A stretch of DNA of 35,005 nucleotides from Paenibacillus alginolyticus DSM 5050 = NBRC 15375 (GTDB lineage: Bacteria > Bacillota > Bacilli > Paenibacillales > NBRC-103111): NCBI RefSeq assembly GCF_000422905.1, contig NZ_AUGY01000087.1:1-35005 (forward strand), in the 5' to 3' direction. A program made the position numbers and the translations under genes. Below the pieces are notes generated by a model, which was not told the origin of the DNA, ran no database searches, and was given only the letters and a program-made list of their open reading frames with translations. Of this stretch, positions 30,748 to 35,005 are shown one piece after another. Each line of letters opens with the position of its first letter. The first letter of the stretch is position 1.

Positions 30748-31259
30748 CAGCCGAAGAACAAGAACAAGGCACGATAGCTTATGTCGCATTGGGATCCAAT
30801 ATAGATGATCGTGAACACTATTTGCAGGATGCGATTACAGCGCTGAATCAGGAATCGGGCATAACAGTGACTGGATTGTCAAGCATCTACGAAACCGAAC
30901 CGATTGGCTATGTAGATCAATCTGCTTTTCTTAATATGGTTATTCAAATCATCACGGTTTTACCTGCTAGAGAGTTGTTGTTCACTATGCTTGCCATCGA
31001 GAAAAGACTGGGTCGAACGCGCGATTTGCGCTGGGGCCCGAGAACGATCGATTTGGATTTACTCCTATACGGCGACCATCAGCTTACAACCCCCGACTTG
31101 ATCATTCCGCATCCGCGGATGCATGAGCGGGCTTTTGTATTAGTTCCTCTCACTGAGGTTCTCTACAAGCGACAAGATGCTGCATTTGAATTCATCTCCG
31201 CGCATTTGGAGAAACTGGAAGGAAAGGAAGGCGTCATCCTATGGAAAAAAGCTCTGTAG
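30744..31259 (+). CDS. folK: 6-Hydroxymethyl-7,8-dihydropterin pyrophosphokinase
   Basis: FolK pyrophosphorylates hydroxymethyl-dihydropterin to give the FolP substrate. The 171 residues contain VALGSNIDDRE, SSIYETEPIGYVDQSAFLN, LGRTRDLRWGPRTIDLDLLLYG and IPHPRMHERAFVLVPL, all family signatures. It is translationally coupled to folB and overlaps the following HTH gene by 19 bases. Confidence 0.97.
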   Translation: MTAEEQEQGTIAYVALGSNIDDREHYLQDAITALNQESGITVTGLSSIYETEPIGYVDQSAFLNMVIQIITVLPARELLFTMLAIEKRLGRTRDLRWGPRTIDLDLLLYGDHQLTTPDLIIPHPRMHERAFVLVPLTEVLYKRQDAAFEFISAHLEKLEGKEGVILWKKAL

Positions 31260-31453
31260 CTCAGCGTATACGCGCTTTTCGTAAGTTAAAAGGGTACACG
31301 CAGAACGAATTAGCCGATTTACTCGGTGTGTCGATTGCCATCTTAGGTGCTATTGAAAGAGGTACACGTAAACCGGACACCAAAATAATAAATAAAATCT
31401 CGCAAGTCCTGAATATTGAACCGGATGAGTTAGTCGCAGCGGTTGCGAGATGA
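31241..31453 (+). CDS. yazB: Small Xre-family HTH protein (YazB-like)
   Basis: The 70 residues are essentially one HTH_3 domain: AQRIRAFRKLKGYTQNELA, LLGVSIAILGAIERGTRKPD and INKISQVLNIEPDEL. There is no partner or sensor domain. B. subtilis has the same small gene (yazB) between folK and yacF/dusB, with unknown function. It overlaps folK by 19 bases and ends within an ATGA, so it is made with the folate enzymes. A role in regulating this operon is possible but unproven. Confidence 0.88.
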   Translation: MEKSSVAQRIRAFRKLKGYTQNELADLLGVSIAILGAIERGTRKPDTKIINKISQVLNIEPDELVAAVAR

Positions 31454-31470
31454 GAGGAGTGGAATCTTCG

Positions 31471-32475
31471 GTGCTGAAAATAGGAAATGTCGAAGCTCCC
31501 AATAAAGTCGTGCTAGCCCCAATGGCGGGTGTATGCAACCCTGCGTTCCGACTCATTGCCAAAGAATTTGGTACAGGTCTAGTCTGTGCAGAAATGGTTA
31601 GTGATAAAGCCATTGTTCACGGGAATTCCCGCTCGATGGAAATGCTTTATGTTGATGATCGAGAAAAACCGTTAAGTCTGCAAATCTTCGGTGGCGATAC
31701 TGAGACGCTTGTACAAGCGGCTAGAATCGTTGACCAACAAACGAATGCAGATATTATTGATATAAATATGGGCTGTCCAGTACCGAAAATCACGAAGTGT
31801 GACGCGGGTGCAAGATGGCTGCTCCAACCAGAGAAAATCGAAGAAATGATCGCGACCGTTGTTGCGGCAGTTAGCAAACCAGTAACAGTGAAGATGCGTA
31901 TCGGCTGGGATTCCGAGCACATTTATGCGATAGAAAATGCTAAAGCTGTCGAAAGAGGCGGCGGAAGCGCAGTAAGCGTTCACGGTCGTACGCGGGAGCA
32001 GCTGTATACAGGTAAAGCAGATTGGGACATCATTCGTGATGTTAAGCAAGCTCTGTCGATTCCCGTCATCGGCAACGGAGATGTTGTGACACCTGAGGAT
32101 GCAAAACGTATGTTAGACCATACGGGTGTAGATGGCGTAATGATTGGGCGCGGCGCGTTAGGCAACCCTTGGATGCTTTACCGTACCGTGCAATACCTGG
32201 CCAATGGCGAATTACCGCCGGAGCCTACACCAGAAGAGAAGATCCGTATCGCGATCTTACACATGGACCGACTTATTGCTCTCAAAGGTGAACATGTGGC
32301 TGTGAAAGAGATGCGCAAGCACATGGCCTGGTACCTTAAAGGTATGACAGGAGCGGCTCGTGTGAAGGATGCGATTATGGAGATGTTGAAGCGTGATGAA
32401 ATGGTGCGAGCGCTGAATGATTATGTCGAGCATCTAGCATCGCCTACAAATGAAGAATCAGCCGTACTTCAATAA
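31471..32475 (+). CDS. dusB: tRNA-dihydrouridine synthase B
   Basis: DusB reduces uridines in the tRNA D-loop with FMN and NAD(P)H. I choose GTG 31471, 8 bases after GAGGAGTGG (31454-31462). This gives 335 residues or so, matching B. subtilis YacF. An ATG at 31450 that overlaps the yazB stop would put the site inside the gene. Motifs are LAPMAGVCNPAFR, DINMGCPVPK with catalytic Cys102, KMRIGWD, VHGRTREQLYTGKADW and GNGDV. It is the last gene of the folate operon. No clear terminator follows. Confidence 0.95.
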   Translation: MLKIGNVEAPNKVVLAPMAGVCNPAFRLIAKEFGTGLVCAEMVSDKAIVHGNSRSMEMLYVDDREKPLSLQIFGGDTETLVQAARIVDQQTNADIIDINMGCPVPKITKCDAGARWLLQPEKIEEMIATVVAAVSKPVTVKMRIGWDSEHIYAIENAKAVERGGGSAVSVHGRTREQLYTGKADWDIIRDVKQALSIPVIGNGDVVTPEDAKRMLDHTGVDGVMIGRGALGNPWMLYRTVQYLANGELPPEPTPEEKIRIAILHMDRLIALKGEHVAVKEMRKHMAWYLKGMTGAARVKDAIMEMLKRDEMVRALNDYVEHLASPTNEESAVLQ

Positions 32476-32496
32476 AAAATGCAGCTATGGTTGAGA

Positions 32497-32525
32497 TTGA
32501 CATTTTGAAACCGTTGCAATATAAT
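32497..32525 (+). promoter_or_regulatory. Consensus sigma-A promoter of greA
   Basis: TTGACA (32497-32502), a 17-base spacer and TATAAT (32520-32525) match the sigma-A consensus exactly. The predicted leader to the greA start is about 165 bases, long for a housekeeping gene. Confidence 0.92.
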
Positions 32526-32696
32526 CAGTCAATATTAATGTGTTCCTGCATATATTGAAAGACAAACGAGCAACTAACTTATTTAAGAAACGTGAATTCA
32601 TACTACTTGAATCAGCTCTTTTAAGACCCAACTCCTAGCAGGAAGCATCGATTCAACGATATGAAAATCTTTCACATGACGGGAGATCAGTTGGAA

Positions 32697-33173
32697 ATGG
32701 CTGAAAAAGAGGTCATTCTTACACCAGAAGGTTTAAGAAAGCTCGAAGATGAGCTTGAGCATCTGAAATCAGTGAAGCGCCGGGAAGTTGCTGAGAGAAT
32801 CAAGGTTGCCATCGGATATGGCGATATCAGTGAGAACTCAGAGTACGAAGACGCGAAGAACGAACAAGCTTTTATTGAAGGCAGAATCATTACTTTAGAA
32901 AAATTGCTGCGCAATGCGCGTATTATTAATAACGATGATGTCGATACCAACACTGTGAGTGTTGGCTCAATCGTAACGCTGAAGGACTTGGAATTCGGTG
33001 ATTTGGTTGAATATAACATCGTAGGTACGGCGGAATCCGATCCGTTGATGAATAAGATTTCCAATGAAAGCCCTGTAGGTAGAGCTATTTTAGGTAAACA
33101 AAGGGGCGCGAACGTTGACGTTACTGTTCCTGCTGGCGTCATTCAGTATCAAATTATTGATATTAAAAAGTAG
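32697..33173 (+). CDS. greA: Transcription elongation factor GreA
   Basis: GreA rescues backtracked RNA polymerase by stimulating transcript cleavage. From ATG 32697 the protein has 158 residues and the standard N-terminus MAEKEVILTPEGLRKLEDEL. GGGAG (32681-32685) is about 11 bases upstream. A frame open from ATG 32661 adds 12 unrelated residues and lacks a ribosome binding site. The coiled-coil tip carries the acidic residues in YGDISENSEYEDAK. The C-terminal FKBP-like domain (about 80-158) has VGSIVTLKDLEFGD and SPVGRAILGK. Confidence 0.96.
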   Translation: MAEKEVILTPEGLRKLEDELEHLKSVKRREVAERIKVAIGYGDISENSEYEDAKNEQAFIEGRIITLEKLLRNARIINNDDVDTNTVSVGSIVTLKDLEFGDLVEYNIVGTAESDPLMNKISNESPVGRAILGKQRGANVDVTVPAGVIQYQIIDIKK

Positions 33174-33194
33174 CGTGCAGCCGCATTCCTTTGG

Positions 33195-33219
33195 AAAGCT
33201 TCCTTTCGGAAGCTTTTTT
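33195..33219 (+). terminator. Rho-independent terminator of greA
   Basis: AAAGCTTCC (33195-33203) pairs with GGAAGCTTT (33208-33216) around TTTC, followed by T residues. Confidence 0.92.
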
Positions 33220-33260
33220 CCGGTTTTAGCACCCTTTACTAATAAGTAGGAGATGAAAGC

Positions 33261-34757
33261 ATGAGCCAGGAATTGGAATTGAACGAATTGCTCGTCATTC
33301 GCCGTAATAAATTGGACGAGCTTCGCGGTCTAGGAGTCGATCCGTTTGGCAGCAAGTACGTAAGGACGCATTCAACCAAAGAAATCCTTACAGCTTACCA
33401 AGACAAAACCAAAGAAGAGTTGGATGCTGAGCAGCATGAGGTCAGTATCGCTGGACGTATTATGCAAAAAAGAGGCATGGGTAAAGCCAGCTTCGCACAT
33501 CTCCAAGACATTACAGGCAAAATTCAAATCTATGTGCGTGAAGATGCACTAGACGCGAACAAATACCAAGCCTTCGATCTTCTGGATCTAGGCGATATGG
33601 TTGGGGTTCAGGGCGTTGTTTTCAAAACAAAAACCGGGGAAACTTCTATTAAAGTGAAATCGCTTGAGGTTTTGACCAAATCCTTGCTTCCGCTGCCGGA
33701 TAAATTTCATGGTCTTAGTGATGTAGAACTGCGCTATCGCCAACGTTATGTTGATTTGATTATGAATCAAGACGTTCAGCAGACATTTATTCTTCGTTCC
33801 CGTATTATTCAGTCCATGCGTCGCTACTTAGATTCACTGGGTTATTTAGAAGTTGAGACACCTACGCTACACTCCGTAGCAGGTGGAGCGTCTGCGCGTC
33901 CATTTAATACGCATCATAATGCTTTAGATATGCAACTGCACATGCGTATTGCGATTGAGCTTCATTTGAAGCGTCTGATTGTTGGTGGATTAGAAAAAGT
34001 GTACGAAATTGGACGAGTATACCGTAACGAAGGGATCTCTACACGTCACAATCCAGAGTTCACAATGATTGAGCTTTATGAGGCTTATGCTGACTATAAA
34101 GACATCATGAAGCTTACAGAGGAGCTTATTGCACATATTGCGCAAGAGGTTCTTGGTAGTACAACGGTTCCTTATGGTGATCACGAGGTCAATTTAGCTG
34201 TTGGCTGGAGACGTGTATCCATGGTGGATGCCATTAAAGAAGTCAAGGGCGTGGACTTTAACGTTCAGATGTCGAACGAGGAAGCTCATCGCTTGGCCAA
34301 AGAGCATCATGTACAAGTGGAGCCGCATATGACATTCGGCCATATTGTGAATCAGTTCTTCGAAACATTTGTTGAAGAGACATTAATTCAGCCGACTTTT
34401 ATTTACGGACATCCTCTAGAAATTTCACCTCTTGCCAAAAAGAACCCCGAGGATCCGCGCTTCACGGATCGCTTCGAACTCTTTATTGTAGCGCGTGAGC
34501 ATGCCAATGCATTTACAGAGCTTAACGATCCTATTGATCAAAGAGAGCGTTTTGAAGCTCAACTTCGTGAGAAAGAGCAAGGCAATGACGAGGCACATGA
34601 GATGGATGAGGACTTCATTCGTGCGCTTGAATATGGCATGCCTCCAACAGGTGGTTTAGGAATAGGAATTGACCGTTTGGTTATGCTATTGACGAATGCA
34701 CCGTCTATTCGTGATGTACTGCTGTTTCCGCTTATGCGTGAACGTCAAGGAGAATAA
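33261..34757 (+). CDS. lysS: Lysyl-tRNA synthetase, class II
   Basis: The 498 residues comprise an N-terminal OB-fold anticodon-binding domain (about 55-160, with VSIAGRIMQKRGMGKASFAH) and the class II catalytic core. Motif 1 lies near 180-205 (RYVDLIMN and following), motif 2 is GRVYRNEGISTRHNPEFTM and motif 3 is GGLGIGIDRLVMLL near 464-478. TAGGAG precedes the ATG. No T-box leader is present. The gene directly before an rRNA operon matches B. subtilis order. Confidence 0.98.
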   Translation: MSQELELNELLVIRRNKLDELRGLGVDPFGSKYVRTHSTKEILTAYQDKTKEELDAEQHEVSIAGRIMQKRGMGKASFAHLQDITGKIQIYVREDALDANKYQAFDLLDLGDMVGVQGVVFKTKTGETSIKVKSLEVLTKSLLPLPDKFHGLSDVELRYRQRYVDLIMNQDVQQTFILRSRIIQSMRRYLDSLGYLEVETPTLHSVAGGASARPFNTHHNALDMQLHMRIAIELHLKRLIVGGLEKVYEIGRVYRNEGISTRHNPEFTMIELYEAYADYKDIMKLTEELIAHIAQEVLGSTTVPYGDHEVNLAVGWRRVSMVDAIKEVKGVDFNVQMSNEEAHRLAKEHHVQVEPHMTFGHIVNQFFETFVEETLIQPTFIYGHPLEISPLAKKNPEDPRFTDRFELFIVAREHANAFTELNDPIDQRERFEAQLREKEQGNDEAHEMDEDFIRALEYGMPPTGGLGIGIDRLVMLLTNAPSIRDVLLFPLMRERQGE

Positions 34758-34765
34758 TAGCTTGC

Positions 34766-34801
34766 GTTTCGAGGCACCGATTGGTGTCTCGAAACTTTTT
34801 A
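34766..34801 (+). terminator. Rho-independent terminator of lysS
   Basis: GTTTCGAGGCACC (34766-34778) pairs with GGTGTCTCGAAAC (34783-34795), one G-T pair, loop GATT, followed by TTTTT. Confidence 0.95.
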
Positions 34802-34810
34802 AAATAGTAC

Positions 34811-34840
34811 TTGCAATCTCCATGGCGACTGTGGTATCTT
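34811..34840 (+). promoter_or_regulatory. Upstream rRNA operon promoter (P1)
   Basis: TTGCAA (34811-34816), an 18-base spacer and TATCTT (34835-34840) lie just after the lysS terminator, in the position of the first of two tandem rrn promoters. The -10 match is moderate. Confidence 0.55.
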
Positions 34841-34897
34841 ATAAAAGTTGCCGCTGAGACATTAAAGAGCTTAACAAAAACAACTTATAAAAATGAG

Positions 34898-34926
34898 TTG
34901 CAAAGTAATTCTCAGTATGGTATATT
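34898..34926 (+). promoter_or_regulatory. Downstream rRNA operon promoter (P2)
   Basis: TTGCAA (34898-34903), a 17-base spacer and TATATT (34921-34926) form the promoter closest to the rRNA leader, 87 bases downstream of P1. Both share TTGCAA as -35. Confidence 0.75.
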
Positions 34927-34969
34927 GGTCTTCCGGCTTTCGAAAGAGAGCAGGTTGAACAAGAGAAAT

Positions 34970-35005
34970 TGATCTTTGAAAACTGAACAACGAGTGAGTA
35001 AGCAC
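34970..35005 (+). other. Leader of an rRNA operon (16S gene lies beyond the window)
   Basis: TGATCTTTGAAAACTGAACA and the following bases match the conserved leader that precedes 16S rRNA in Bacillales, including a boxA-like antitermination element (TGATCTTTGAA). The mature 16S start is not reached before position 35005. Confidence 0.85.

Noticed and set aside
32661..32696. Twelve-residue N-terminal extension of GreA
   Set aside because: No ribosome binding site precedes ATG 32661, and the family N-terminus starts at 32697.
33220..33260. T-box leader before lysS
   Set aside because: The greA-lysS gap is too short and lacks the T-box sequence.
34971..35005. Start of the 16S rRNA gene within the window
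   Set aside because: Only the leader is visible; the conserved 16S 5' end (AGAGTTTGATCCTGGCTCAG) is not reached.

Overview
The window looks like the origin-proximal chromosome of a spore-forming Bacillales bacterium, most likely a Paenibacillus or close relative. The gene order yabP-yabQ-divIC-S1 protein, spoIIE, yabS-yabT, tilS-hpt-ftsH, coaX-hslO-yacD-cysK, pabBAC-folPBK-yazB-dusB, lysS and then an rRNA operon leader is the Bacillales backbone known from Bacillus subtilis. The nadA-nadB-nadC block between ftsH and coaX, and greA between dusB and lysS, are departures from B. subtilis that I associate with Paenibacillaceae (from memory, not checked). Every supported gene is on the + strand. 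The species cannot be named from the sequence alone.

Region 1 (1-2350) is accessory DNA. It holds the C-terminal end of a probable polymorphic toxin, a likely immunity gene directly behind it, and a frameshifted relic resembling Imm53-family immunity proteins. Region 2 (2355-4305) carries sporulation and division genes (yabP, yabQ, divIC) and an S1-domain RNA-binding protein with an unusually long Gly/Arg-rich tail. Region 3 (4306-5149) has no recognisable gene but contains four copies of a 17-bp inverted repeat, a larger inverted-repeat structure, and a spoIIE promoter with the 21-bp spacer characteristic of Spo0A-activated sigma-A promoters. Region 4 is spoIIE (5150-7657).

Region 5 (7877-13082) is the most distinctive part: a surface module placed between spoIIE and yabS. 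It consists of a sortase, a c-di-GMP-I (GEMM) riboswitch, a secreted transglutaminase-like protein whose ribosome binding site abuts the riboswitch, and a 1087-residue LPKTG-anchored protein with about six Ig-like/adhesin-type units, one SpaA/Cna-B domain and an 18-unit Thr-Pro stalk. I infer that this is a second-messenger-controlled cell-surface assembly system.

Region 6 (13185-26405) carries yabS/yabT (vWA protein and sporulation kinase), tilS, hpt, ftsH, de novo NAD synthesis (nadA, nadB, nadC), pantothenate kinase (coaX), the redox chaperone Hsp33, a membrane-anchored parvulin and cysteine synthase. Region 7 (26471-32475) is a compact folate operon: PabB, PabA and PabC make p-aminobenzoate, FolP, FolB and FolK supply the pterin branch and join the two, followed by a tiny Xre-type regulator and DusB. 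Region 8 (32497-35005) has greA behind a perfect-consensus promoter and long leader, then lysS, its terminator, and tandem promoters and the leader of an rRNA operon whose 16S gene begins beyond the window.

The main features unexplained by ordinary annotation are the intergenic repeat array, the riboswitch/sortase/transglutaminase/adhesin module, the immunity-gene relic, and sharply bounded GC-rich patches inside spoIIE, nadB and pabB.
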